A stretch of DNA of 64,000 bases from Alisma plantago-aquatica (taxonomy: Eukaryota > Streptophyta > Magnoliopsida > Alismatales > Alismataceae). The first letter of the stretch is position 1. Every line of letters starts with the position of its first letter. Under the pieces are notes generated by a model. The model had not been told where the DNA came from and did not search any database. It saw only the letters and a list, made by a program, of their open reading frames with translations. The translations under genes and the position numbers were made by a program. Of this stretch, positions 21,929 to 33,973 are shown in pieces. The stretch is from the NCBI GenBank assembly GCA_963693085.1, contig OY856413.1, positions 471,007,879 through 471,071,878 of the forward strand. Reading direction: 5' to 3'.

Positions 21929-22813
21929 TGATGTGCGCATTTCATATCTACTTTTTGCATAAATTCACACAAAAATTCAGTTCATTTTGCCTCCCATTTA
22001 GCCTCTAATCATACTTAATTTTCAATTGTTCAGTTATTTTACTTGTTTCATGATGTTGATCACATGTACACGTCAAAAATGACAAAATGAAGATAATCCA
22101 ACCCAAATCCGACCTTAGTTGGATTTCCCATTGATCTGCAGCTGATTCAGAGTTGATCTTGAAGAAACAGCATTGAACATGTTGTGTGTTACTTAATGCA
22201 TGGGTATGTATGTTTCTAGAGTCCTTCATCCCCAAGTTGTAGAGCACAAGACACGACATGTCATTATTAAGACATGATGTGTCCACACGCTCAAAGGCCA
22301 ACTTCAACTTTCTGCTGACACACACGGTCTTGTGTTTATTAGCACACGACGTGTGCTATCTACCCTGGATGACTCCAATAGTAGTTATACGATGTGTCTC
22401 TATTGGAACACACCATCTACTTATCACAGGGAACCAATTTGGAAGCCAATTACATGACTCCAAACAACATGTCTTCACAAAGACATGTCGTGTCTTCATC
22501 AGTTTTCTACAGATTTTTGTAGCAACCTCCCCTCATTTTAAAAATGAGTGCAGCCATTTGAGGTGGTTATCACTCATCATTTGAAGCATTTTCCAGTGGA
22601 AGAGAGTTGTAAAGCAAAGAAGGGGCGAACTTGGAGAAGAAGAGGATGATTCTTGAGATAGAACCCTCATTTCTTCATCATTTCCTTCCCTTTTCTTCCC
22701 CAAGGGTGTAGTTGAGCTTCTCTACTCCAGGAAAGCTTCTCAGAAGGAAAGATACTCTGAGTTAGAGCTACTACATGGGTGGACCTTCATCCTCAAGATG
22801 GATTTTTACTCCT

Positions 22814-24625
22814 TGATAACACCAAATTTTGTGATGTTTTTGGCCCTTATTTCGTTATCAAAACTGCCCTTTTAAACTGTTTTCCTCTCCTTTTTGTCAT
22901 GTTTTCAAATAAACAGGTCGTGCTACGCTCTTAACTCAATTTTACCATATTTTGCAGAGTTTTCCCCGATTTTTAACTCATTTAGCAGCAAAAAGGGTCG
23001 TGCCGTCCCACGAACGTGTTCCACCTACATCGGCCTTCTTACCAACCGGTCGGCCGATACGCTCGCTGCCCGACACGGGTGCGCGATACCATACCGCGCG
23101 ACACAAGGATGCCACGCAAGAAGGATCGAACGAGCGACACGCCATTTACCTGACAAGGAGCCAGGCTCGCCATGATAACTGAAGTGTGTCGTGTGATACA
23201 GGCCACCCACCGGCAGGCGCCACTCGTCACGATGACTGACAACCCGATATCCTTGTGCCAGGCGATACACATATCGGGCGTCCCTGAAGCCACAATAATG
23301 GAGATGAAGGAAGAACATGTGGCGTCTAGAGCACCATAACTTCCCCCACCCGCTGCCTATAAATAGCAGCTAAAGGACTCTGATGGGATGGGTCAGAATC
23401 TCTCGAAAGCCAACTTAGGAAAGCTTTAGGAGCTAGCATGTCGCGCCTCAGGGGTGTGTCGGGCGATTCCAGGTGAGCACTTCCCCATCCCGAGAGGGAG
23501 GGAATGGTTCATTTAGGGTCGTCCCGGGCACCACTACAGGTCGATATTGGCCAACAAGGACACCCGACAGGAGTGCCTGATACTGTAAGCAGCACTCTAA
23601 CCTGACATGATACTGAACCCCGATACGCATCTCCAGTCACGACGTGTCACCCGAGAGGGTGCCGCCCGACACGATCGTATCGGGCAAGGGCGCCCCGCAT
23701 GATACGTCCGCCCGTCATGAGCGTGTCGCCCGAGAGAGTGTGCCGCTCGACACGGGCGTATCAGGCAAGGCCCCTGCCCGGTATCGGGCTGGAGAGTCTG
23801 TTGTTGTCTGTCGCCCTTCTAAATCAAGAAGGCAGCGCTTGTCTTTACTTATTTCAGTCATTTACTTCCTTTACTTATGCAATGTAATCAGAGCCTTATA
23901 TGTTAATGGAATTAGAAGAGTTTAATTATCTACTTCTTTATGTTTGGTCCCTTTTGTTGGATGATTTCTATGTTTAACATCTGAACTCTAGCTTGTACGC
24001 TTGGATCGTGTTTCGATTAGCTACCGAATTGTGTTTTTCCCATTGCAACAGCCTCGAAAGAGGTGTTGTGGATCTAGTGTTCGGTCCGATACTGGAGTAC
24101 GAGAGTGCCCAGGATCAGAGTTGCTTTAGTAACCTTTCCACTCTAACTTAAGTCCAGCAACCTCGAGAGGGGTGTTGACGCTTGGTTAGAGGTACCCGCT
24201 TCAAGAGGAGGGGTATAGGATGTTTTTGCTGCCGCTTGTTTTACCGAAGATTTCTCCTTTGTTCCTTACTAAAGCGATAGTATTATCTCTTTGTTTCTAT
24301 TGCACGAAAACCCTAAAAACCGATAAATGATTAAAACCTAATTTTTCCTCGTAACTCCAGTTGGAGATAGATTTCTTCTGTTTTATCGATCTTAGCATGT
24401 TGTTCCCTTGGGGAACTTTTATCATCTCTTTATCCTTACCGGAGTGTAACGTGTCGATTCCACGTTCTCAACACTACCACCCTTGTCCCTGTGTTTGACC
24501 CTGTATATCTACTTCGACCCCGTAAACAAAGTTGCGGGGTCCTAGAAGGTTTCACGTTATAAATTTAAAAGTCCAACTACTTCAAATCCGCCTCTACTTT
24601 TCAGACGCGTGATTTAGGCTGGTCA
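22814..24625 (+). repeat. Left LTR of the inner Athila
   Basis: A TATA box TATAAATA lies at 23358-23365, inside the small palindrome GCTGCCTATAAATAGCAGC. On both sides of it are many short words of the forms CCCGACAC, CGACACG, CGTATCGGGC and GCGATAC. Dense clusters are at 23035-23285 and 23565-23790. They include perfect palindromic joins such as CGACACGATCGTATCGGGC. The part after about 23900 (U5/leader) contains paired CCTCGAGAGG-like words. No ORF here is a gene. Confidence 0.9.
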
Positions 24626-24631
24626 ACTTTT

Positions 24632-24649
24632 TGGCGTCGTTGTCGGGGA
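24632..24649 (+). other. Primer-binding site of the inner Athila (tRNA-Asp type)
   Basis: TGGCGTCGTTGTCGGGGA follows the left LTR end by six bases. The usual Athila PBS is TGGCGCCGTTGCCGGGGA; both differences are C to T. Confidence 0.9.
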
Positions 24650-24877
24650 CAAGGCAAAACAGTATTGTTGAAGAACCCGAATCCACTAACTACACTCCAG
24701 TGCCTCAAGCTTAGAAATGAGATTGACCGTACTCTCTTTTTCCTTTCTTATTATTATTCTTACCTGAAATGAATAATTCTTATTATTAATAACAGATTTT
24801 CTGACTTGATTTTTACACGATATTCAGGTACTCAGAAGAAAGGCATTCTGCTCAACTGAGCACCGACACCATCAAAC

Positions 24878-27800
24878 ATGTCGCCTCGCGTTAAACAACC
24901 CCTTTCAGAAGGTGAACGCCAAGGGAGAGCTAGATCTCTTTCAACCCAACCAGACTTGGTCGGACAGTTATTTGCTTTTGTAAAGAGATAAGATACAATC
25001 ATTAACCAGCTGGCGCAAAGTGCGCTTCCCAATCCAGGAGTCCTAAACTCCATGCAGTTCCAGATGGCAAATATGTAGACGTGCCAACGTCAAATCGATC
25101 AACAGTTGGCCCAGATGGCCGATTTGATGAAGAACCCTTCGAGAAAGATACTCTCCAGCCCTGAATCTGCCAGAATGGCAGTGCTAAGATCTGGGAGGAC
25201 AGTGGAGCGTAGTGAGGAGGTCAGACCAGAACCTGAATTGAGGACTGTGGATGTGAATACCGCAGAAGATGAAAATCGACAAGCTGATGCCAAAGAGCCT
25301 GAATAGAAATCCTTTGAGGAGATACCTGGTGGGAGAAGCCCTTACGCTCCCAGGCTACCTTTCCCATACAAGATGATAAAGGAAAACCTGAAGAAGCGCC
25401 ATGAAAAGTTCATGGAATCAATCAAGAAAATTTATCTTGAAGTTCCCTTTTTGGACGCCTTAGAAGAGATGCCAGCTTACGCCAAGTTTCTCAAGGATCT
25501 GATTACTAAGAAGAGAAGGGGAGGAAGAATTGAAACTATGCATCTAGCAGCTGTGTCCTCTACTTTCGTAAAACCGGATTTGCCCAATAAAAAGAAAGAT
25601 CTTGGGGCTTTCACAATCCCTTTTGCCATCGGAGATAACGTCGAATGGAAAGGTCTTGCCAACTTAGGGGATAGCATCAGCCTTATGCCCCTAAGCTTCG
25701 CGCAAAGATTAGGTTTAACCGATATGGTTAGAACTAATATGAGAATTGAAGTAGCAGATCATACCTTTAAAAGACCTGTTGGCGTTGTTGAAGATGTGCC
25801 AATCTGGGTAGGTAATTTCTTCATTCCGTGTGATATAGTTGTCATTGACACCGTGGAGGACCCCCGTTGTCCTATCATCTTTGGACGTCCTTTCCTGGCT
25901 ACAGGAAGGGCTTTGATCGATGTTTCTGAAGGAACAATCACTCTAAGGGTCGGAAACAACCACTTAGACTTCAAGGTGAAGGATGCGATGAGAGGACCTT
26001 CCCTGTCAGAGTCTGTTTGCTTTGCGGACAGCTACGACCAGTTCTGTGAGGAGATAGAAGAAGACATCTGAATTGTGGACCCCCTTGCAAGGGCAATAAG
26101 CAGTCAAGATTCTGATTTTGAAAGTCCAAAAGTTGCAGAGTTTCACAGCTTTCTTAACCTGTCCAATGAAGATTTGAGCAACGAGGATGAGGTGGTGGAA
26201 TCTATCAAGTATGCCTCTCTTGAGGGGGCGTTGCAAGAAAAGACATCCAGGGCCAAGCCTGAATTGAAGTCGTTACCTAAAGGGTTGAAATATGAATTCC
26301 TAAATCATGAAGAAAGGAACACTGTCATCGTCAACGCCAATCTTACAAAGGATCAGTTGGAGAGACTTCTTGAGGAGTTAAGACTCCACCGGCGGGCTAT
26401 AGGATACTCAGTAGAAGACATCAAAGGCCTTATTCCTGCCTTATGTATGCATCGCATCAATCTGGAGGAATCCACCAAACCTCTGGCTCAACCCCAGAGA
26501 AAGTTGAATCAGATGCTGAAAGAAGTCGTCAAGAAAGAGGTAATCAAGTTAAGGGATGTTGGGATCATTTACCCGATCAGCGACAGTAACTGGGTAAGCC
26601 CGATCCACGTAGTACTCAAGAAGGGTGGTATGACAGTGGTAAAGGGAGATAAAGGCGATGAGGTGGCAGTTAGGACCGTCACAGGATGGAGAATGTGCAT
26701 TGACTATAGGAAGTTGAACCAAGCTACTAAAAAAGATCATTTTTCGCTACCTTTTATTGATCAAGTTCTTGAAAGATTAGCGCATCATGACTTTTTCTAT
26801 TTCTTGGATGGTTTTTCAGGATTTTATCAGGTCCCCATCTTGCCAGACGACCAAGAGAAGACAACCTTTACCTACCTTTACGGAACCTACACCTTCAGAA
26901 GGATGCCCTTCGCCCTCTGCAACGCTCCCGCTACATTTCAACGCTGCATGATATCAATGTTCTCGGATTTTCTGAAAGATACCGTGGAAGTTTTCATGGA
27001 TGATTTTTCTATCTATGGAAAGGACTTCGATACCTGCCTGAAAAACCTCTCATTGGTTCTGCAAAGATGAGAAGATAAGAGTTTGGTTTTAAACTGGGAA
27101 AAGTGCCATTTTATGGTACGAGAAGGCATCATCCTGGGACATAAAGTTTCAAGGTGTGGCATCGAGGTTGACATTAGCAAGGTTGAAGCCATATCCAAGC
27201 TTCCTCCACTGAAGTCCGTGACGGGAGTGAGGAGCTTCCTCAGACACGCCGGCTATTACGGAAGATTCATAAAGGACTTCTCAAAGATTTCAAAACCGTT
27301 GTCCAATCTGCTGGTAAAAGATGTTGAATTTGTTTTCTCTGATGACTGTCTAACTACTTTTTAGGCCTTGAAGAACGCTCTTGTCTCACCACCCATCCTC
27401 CAAGCTCCAGACTGGGATTTACCATTCGAGCTTATGTGCGACGCTAGTGACTATGCAGTAGGAGTTGTCCTGGGGTAGAAAAAGGATAAAAAGCACCACG
27501 TGATCTGCTACGCTAGTCGCACGTTGGACGAAGCTCAGGTAAATTATACAACTACGGAAAAAGAGATGCTCGCAATCGTCTTCGCTTTTGATAAGTTCAG
27601 GTCGTACCTCATTGGAGCAAAGGTCAAAGTATACACAGATCACAGGTCCATAAGATACCTCATGCAAAAGAAAGATACAAAGCCCAGACTGTTGAGGTGG
27701 GCCTTATTGCTACAAGAGTTCGACCATGAAATAATCGATAAGAAGGGTGCAAAAAATGTGGTCGCTGACCACTTATCAAGGATCGTTTCTGAAGGACAAG

Positions 27801-29183
27801 GGGAACCACCCATTAATGACAACTATGCCGACAAAGCTTTAATGTTGATTGAAACCAAGGAAGAGAACTTACCCTGGTTCACAGACATCTATAACTATCT
27901 TGCGTGTGGAGAACTGCCCCCTGACGTCACATATAACCAAAAGAAGAAGTTGTTCGCGGATGTGAAAAATTACTATTGGGATGATCCTCTCCTTTTCATA
28001 AGATGTGCTGATAGCTTATACCGGAGATGCATTCCCGAAGAAGAAACCCTGAACATTCTGAAAGAGTGCCACACCTCTCCTTACGGAGGCCATCTGGGCA
28101 GCGAAAGGACTGCTGCCAAAGTGCTACAATCAGGTTTTTACTGGCCCTCTCTGTTCAAAGATGATGCATAGTTTGTAAAGGTCTGTAAAGAGTGCCAATC
28201 GACGGGAAATATTGGGTGAAGGAACAAGATTTCAATGGCAAACTGGATTGAAGTAGAGATCTTCGATGTATGGGGGATTGATTACATGGGACCGTTTCCC
28301 CCATCAAGGGGGTATCACTACATTCTAGTGGCAGTAGATTATGTATCAAAATGGGTAGAAGCTGTTGCAACTCAAATGTGCGACACTAAGTCAGTGATCA
28401 AGCTATTCGAGAAGACGATTTTTACCTCAGTTTGGTGTACCACGTATTGTTATAAGCGATGGTGGGTCGTATTTTAGAGAAAGACAGTTTGAAGCACTCC
28501 TACGAAAATATGGAGTTAAGAACAAGATTGCTACGCCCTACCACCCACAGACTTCTGGGCAGGTAGAGGTTTTGAATAGACAAATCAAGCAGATTCTGGA
28601 AAAGACTGTCAGCCGGATGAGGAAGGATTGGTCAATGAAGCTTGACGATGCACTTTGGGCCTACATTACTTCCTATAAAATGTCTATTGGAACCACCCCC
28701 TATAAGTTGATCTACGGAAAATCCTGTCATCTACCCCTTGAGATGGAACACAAGGCCCTTTGGGAAATTAAATTCTTGAATATGGATCTAGAGAAAGCGG
28801 GAGAAAAGAGATATTTGCAGTTACAAGAGCTTGAAAAATTACGGATGCATGCTTATAAAAATGAAAAAATCTATAAACAGAGGACGAAGGTTTGGCACGA
28901 TGTCCATCTAAGGAGGAAGGACGTAAGTGAAGGTGATAAAGTTTTATTATGTAAATCCTCAATTCGTCTCTTTCTAGGAAAGTTACAAACAAGATGGTCC
29001 GGACAGTTCACTGTATCAAAGATATACCCGTCTAGAATGATGGAATTATATGATAAAGATGATCCAACCAAGGTCTTTCAAGTAAACGGGCACAGGGTGA
29101 AAAGATACTATGAAGACGAAGCTTTTGTTAGGAGGGCAGAGATTAACCTGCAAGATATGGATACCACTGGCAGTGAAAAGTGA
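24878..29183 (+). pseudogene. Athila gag-pol polyprotein: short gag, protease, RT, RNase H, integrase; disabled
   Basis: One reading frame runs from ATG 24878 to about 28425, and its +1 neighbour runs to TGA 29183. The in-frame stops are at 24989, 25076, 25304, 26069, 27068, 27362, 27476, 28169 and 28217; a single frameshift lies near 28425-28430. Gag has only its N-terminal stretch and a tail (LRSGRTV, then the KNLKKRHEKF-like linker); the capsid core and zinc knuckle are absent. In protease (about 25600-25990) the usual DLGAS active site reads NLGDS, losing the catalytic Asp; later blocks such as IIFGRPFLATGRALIDV are intact. RT (about 26480-27120) keeps RMPFALCNAPATFQRCM and EVFMDDF. RNase H (27400-27780) has [21 protein letters not shown] and VVADHLSR. 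Integrase (28050-29180) has H-x3-H...C-x2-C pieces, DYMGPFP and TPYHPQTSGQVEVLNR. It is not functional. Confidence 0.95.
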
Positions 29184-30310
29184 AGAACCTAGAACGGTCG
29201 AGCTGGCGACGCAAACTGCAGCGCTCCTCGGGAGGCAGCCCGAGCTTTTATTTTTCCTAGAATAGGACGTTATTTACTTTCTTGCAAGACAAACATTATG
29301 AACATTTGGACTGTAATAAGGCCCGAGTCAGTGCATGCGCCACATGCGCTGAATCTTCTATTTTATGGGCCACCGCTCTATTTTATGTGCTTTGATGGGT
29401 AATACTATCTGAGGCCGGGAAGTTAACCTTAGGCCAATGATGTTTTACCCATCAATCGCTTTTTCTTTCATTTTTTTTTTAAGTTTTGCATCTAGATTTG
29501 GTTCTGAAGGCTTCGTATCGAGCAGCAACCCAACCGGCACGCAGAACGCGTTGGTATCGGGCAACGGTGTATCGGAGATTGCGTAGACCGTGACGAACGA
29601 CACGCCCGAGCGGCGAGCACCCGTATCGGGCAAGATGAGTAACTACCCTTGATTAGACAGATGGGACCGCTCGTCTCGGGAATGACTTGTCTCAACAGCC
29701 GACACGCGTCCCAGATTTACCTGATTTACCCCCGGTTGAGATTGCTATATATTATACAGAGGTTTTTACTGTGTCGGGCTACTACTTTTGCTCTTCTAGC
29801 TACCTATATCATGTAGTAATTTCTCCCTTTGCTCTTGTGTCGTCCAGGGTAGCTTTAGATAGCGAAGGTATAGACTGACAGCCTGCTTTCCCGACACGAG
29901 CTTCATATCGCGCATAATGTATCGGGCTAACGGTTTTGGTTAATTTCCTTGTATCGCCCGACACATGTGTCGCGTGACACGCCTTTAGCACGCGCTTGCC
30001 TGATACATCATATCAGGCGATAACTGTGTCGCCCATCCTTATGCAGCCTCGCTTGTTTTGTTGTCGGACGACACGTTGTTTTTCTATCAGAAAGACCCTA
30101 TCGGGCTTTTTGTTTCATGCGATCGTATCGCCCGACACACCCGTGTCAGGCGACAGACATGGAGCGCGGCTTCTCTCTGTATCATCTAGTTTTGTATCGC
30201 TAAGATGTTCTTTTGATGGACAACACCCGGACTTTGTAACGGGCCGAATTTTATCGTGCAATCAGTTTCTCTTGGCTACCTAACATTTAAATAATCAATG
30301 AACTTGTTTA
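29184..30310 (+). other. Athila spacer between pol and the third ORF, full of LTR-like words
   Basis: This stretch is non-coding. After a leader with GCCACATGCGC, the part from 29500 to 30250 is packed with GTATCGGGC, CCCGACAC, GTGTCGGGC, TATCGCCCGACAC and CGACACG words, some in palindromic order (near 29950 and 30127). The same words fill the LTRs of this element. No tandem period is visible. It also looks too long for a simple spacer. Confidence 0.7.
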
Positions 30311-30322
30311 ATGATAACAGAT

Positions 30323-30950
30323 ATGGCCCGTACAAAGAAAACCGTCATTCGAGTTGATAAACTTGGTAGAAGAATCAACACTAAGGCCGCAGCTGAAGCA
30401 ACAACGATCGGGCAGAAACGCCAAAATCCTGAGGTAGCTAGACCATCAACTGCGGAGAAGAGAGCAAGGACGGAAGAAGTAACGACTCCATTTTCTTTCC
30501 CGGAGGATGCAGCCAGAACAAGTGCAAAGCTCTCAAAAAGGAAACGCAAGGCTCGTGCAGATTATGATGATGATAACCGGCTCATGGTAGACAAAGAGCT
30601 CTTGAAAACACTTGTGGATACTATATCCAAAGAAGATACCCTCCATGAAGAAGGTGGCCTCATGACCGATGAACCCAAAATGCCCACATTCAATCTAGAA
30701 GCCACTAGAGAAAGACTTCCACTAATTTTCTCTTTTGGAGATGGTCCTAAACCACCACAGAAGACAGACTATGATAAGGAAATGGACCTCTCTTGGGGCT
30801 ACCCAATCAAGAAAAAGTATTGGAAGAGATAAGTGGACTTCTCTTACTAGTTCAATAGATGATGAAAGTTTAAAGAAACTGAGGTTGATGATCAGTCCTT
30901 TTGTTCATGTTCACAATGGAAGTATCTTAAAAAAAGTCTACCTGGTTTAA
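30323..30950 (+). pseudogene. Third ORF of the inner Athila, envelope position, function unknown
   Basis: The frame opens at ATG 30323 (an in-frame ATG at 30311 is also possible) and runs to 30832. A frameshift near 30825 continues the sense in the +1 frame to 30950. The N-terminal third is strongly basic, with KKTVIRVDKLGRR, KRARTEE and a KLSKRKRKAR cluster near residues 70-80 that looks like a nuclear-localisation signal. An acidic stretch (DYDDDN) and a LIFSFGDGPKPPQK block follow. I see no signal peptide or membrane segment, so an envelope role is not supported. It sits where Athila elements carry a poorly conserved extra ORF. It differs from the ORF at 19837-20695. The product is unknown. 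Confidence 0.55.
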
Positions 30951-32151
30951 GGGAATGCCTAATAGGTTTGGAACCTCTTCCTCAGCAAAAGCGCATGACT
31001 GATCTCGTTGAATCTTGCAATCCTGAACGCACATTTGCCTTTTGGTACAGCTGACTGTAGCATCTCCATCCTAGAATGGATATCAAATAAAGAGAAGCCT
31101 GACCAACTCCAACATGTCGACTACTGGCGCAGGCGCGCTCACCAGCTAACCCTCACTGGGGTAACATTACCCTACCTTATCTACTTCACAACTCTGGGAC
31201 AGAGTGTGGAGCAAGTTTGGGGGGGTACCATGTTCTAGTGAGGGATGTATAAAAAAAATTCTTCAACTCCACCCTTTTTGTTCTTCTGTTCTTCTCCTAT
31301 ATCATATGTACATATGCATGCTCTTACAAAAATTTTGAAAAATTTTGCTTATTTTGTCTCCATACATATGTATAAAGATGCTATATAGTAAAAATTAGAT
31401 ACGACTTCTTACCGGTTTATTTTCTATGTGCCTAAGGAGATGCAAGTTTTGTTATGTCTTTTTGATAATGCAGCCTCAAACAACAAAAGACTACGACTTT
31501 TCACGCCAAAAACTGCGAAAAAAAATCTTGCAACAGCTAAGAGATGTGTATGGAGAAGGAAAAAGTGGCCCAAACAGCAACAAAAATTCCTCTTGTTTTC
31601 CCTTACCCAACAAAAATCCCAAAAAGAGAGAATAGCCTTATGAGAGTGAATAAAAGCATGAGAGTTGTAACTAATGAAAAGAAATAAAATAATACATATA
31701 CACACTTGTTTTCCAAAAGTACCCATCTTTAGGCATGGTAGATCCGGGGCAGTGGTACGTAGGATGTGAAATCACTACTCTAAAGCCAACTGGCTTGGAC
31801 TGCAGGCACCACTCACCCGCTAACGGACCCGTACCTGGATGGACTGATGGAAAACAAGAAGAAAAACCCAAAAAGCCTTAAACCTACCCAAGCACACAAC
31901 TTTCTGCCCCCAAAAGCTATTTGGTGTGAAAGCTAACTTCGAATCATGCACCCAAGTCTCGCTGAAGCTGTAGAGAAAATTTTTCCTTAAATAAGGTAGG
32001 AGAAAATAAAGTCTGTTGTTCGTGGTCGGGCCGCATTCTCTGTGAGACATCTCAATGCTCGCTCAACCCATGGTCTGAAAACTATACGAGTCAAGAAGAA
32101 GCATCACAAAACAAATTTTAAAGATTGATTGAGGACAATCAAAATGCTAAG
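30951..32151 (+). other. Athila 3' non-coding region up to the polypurine tract
   Basis: Possible remains of the third ORF continue to about 31240 (a frame at 31008-31238), with no recognised motif. From 31240 to 32151 the sequence is non-coding, with A-rich and T-rich runs. The final words GAGGACAATCAAAATGCTAAG and the tract after them are the usual approach to an Athila polypurine tract. Confidence 0.55.
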
Positions 32152-32162
32152 TTTGGGGGAGT
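32152..32162 (+). other. Polypurine tract of the inner Athila
   Basis: TTTGGGGGAGT lies directly before the right LTR start at 32163. It would prime plus-strand synthesis. Confidence 0.85.
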
Positions 32163-33973
32163 TGATAACAACAAATTTTGTGATGTTTTTGGCCCTTATT
32201 TCGTTATCAAAAGTGCCCTTTTAAATTGTTTTCCTCTCCTTTTTGTCATGTTTTCGAATAAACAGGCCGCGCTACGCTCTTAACTCAATTTTATCATATT
32301 TTGTATAGTTTTCCCCAATTTTAACTCATTTAGAAGCAAAAAGGGCCGTCCCGGCCCACGAACGTGTTCCACCTACATCGGCCTTCTTACCAACCGGCCG
32401 GCCGATACGCTCGCTGCCCGACATGGGTGCGCAATACCATACCGCGCGACACAAGGATGCCTTGTAAGAAGGATCGAACAAGCGACACGCCATTTACCCG
32501 ACAGGGAGCCAGGCTCACCACGACAACTGAAGCGTGTCGTGTGATACATGCCACCCACCGGCAAGCGCCACTCGTCACGATGACCGACAGCCCGATATCC
32601 TTGTGTCGGGCGATACACATATCGAGCATCCCTGAAGCCGCAATAATAGAGCTGAAGGAAGAACATGCGGCGTTCGGAGCACCATAACTTCCCCCACCCG
32701 CTGCCTATAAATAGCAGCTACAGTACTCTGATGGGATCGGTCAGAATATCTCAAAAGCCAACTTAGGAAAGCTTTAGGAGCTAGCGTGTCGCGCCTTAGG
32801 GGTGTGTCGGGCGATTCCAGGTGAGCACTTCCCCATCCCGAGAGGGAGGGAATGGTTCATTTAGGGTCATCCCAAGCACCACTGCAGGTCGATATCGGCC
32901 AATAAGGACACCCGACAAGAGTGTCTGATACTGGAAGCAGCACTCTAACCCGACACGATACCGAACCCCGATACGCATTGCCAGTCGCGGCGTGTCACCC
33001 GAGAGGGTGTCGCCCGACACGATCGTATCGGGAAAGGGCGCCCCACACAATACATCCGCCCATCATGAGCGTGTCGCCCGAGAGGGTGTGCTGCCTGACA
33101 CAGGCGTATCGGGCAAGGCCCCTGCCCGGTATCGGGCTGGAGAGTCCGCTGTTGTCTATCGCCCTTCTAAATCAAGAAGGCGGCGCTTATCTTTACTTAT
33201 TTCAGTCATTTACTTCCTTTACTTATGCAATGTAATCAGACCCTTATATGTTAATAGAATTAGAAGAGTTTAATTATCTGTTGCTTTATGTTTGGTCCCT
33301 TTTGTTGGATGATTGCTATGTTTAACATTTGAACTCTAGCTTGTACGCTTGGATCGCGTTTCGATTAGCTACCGAATCGTGTTTTTTCTGTTGCAACAGC
33401 CTCGAGAGAGGTGTTGTGGCTCTAGTGTTTGGTCCGATACTGGAGTACGAGAGTGCCCAGGATCGGAGTTGCTTTAGTAACCTTTCCACTCTAACTTAAG
33501 TCCAGCAACCTCGAGAGGGGTGTTGACGCTTGGTTAGAGGTACCCGCTTCGAGAGGAGGGGTACAGGATGTTTCTGTTGCCACTTATTTTACCGAAGCTT
33601 TCTCCTTTGTTCCTTACTAAAGCGATAGTATTATCTCTCTGTTTCCGTTGCACGAAAACCCTGAAAACCGATAAATGCTTAAAACCTAATTTTTCCTCGT
33701 AACTCTAGTTGGAGATAGATTTCTTCTGTTTTATCGATCTTAGCCTATTGTTCCCTTGGGGAACTTTTATCATCTCCTTATCCTTATTGGAGTGTAACGT
33801 GTCGATTCCACGTTCTCAACACTACCACCCTTGTCCCTGTGTTTGACCCTGTATATCTACTTCGACCCCGTAAACAAAGTTGCGGGGGCCTAGAAGGTTT
33901 CGGGTTATAAATTTAAAAGTTCCACTACTTCAAATCCGCCTCCACTTTTCAGACGCGCGATTTAGGCCGGTCA
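32163..33973 (+). repeat. Right LTR of the inner Athila
   Basis: A full partner of 22814-24625, with the TATA box at 32706-32713. The same CGACACG and GTATCGGGC words are kept, and the palindromic pair near 33015 survives with few changes. The end TTTAGGCCGGTCA is followed by the CTCCT duplication. Confidence 0.95.

Larger units (their letters stand above)
22814..33973 (+). mobile_element. Complete but dead Athila-type Ty3/gypsy element (11,160 bp)
   Basis: Flanked by CTCCT target-site duplications (22809-22813 and 33974-33978). The left LTR is 22814-24625 (1,812 bp) and the right LTR is 32163-33973 (1,811 bp). Both start TGATAACA; the left ends GGCTGGTCA and the right GGCCGGTCA. The PBS TGGCGTCGTTGTCGGGGA (24632-24649) is the Athila tRNA-Asp type. 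The polypurine tract TTTGGGGGAGT lies at 32152-32162. The order is LTR, PBS, gag-pro-RT-RH-IN, spacer, third ORF, PPT, LTR. In the first 200 bp or so of the LTRs I count about 15 differences, mostly transitions, so the insertion is old rather than recent. It sits within the LTR of another Athila-type element. Confidence 0.95.

Noticed and set aside
30323..30400. MARTKKT start resembling the histone H3 tail
   Set aside because: Only the first residues (MARTK) agree; the rest has no histone fold sequence, and the place is that of the Athila third ORF.
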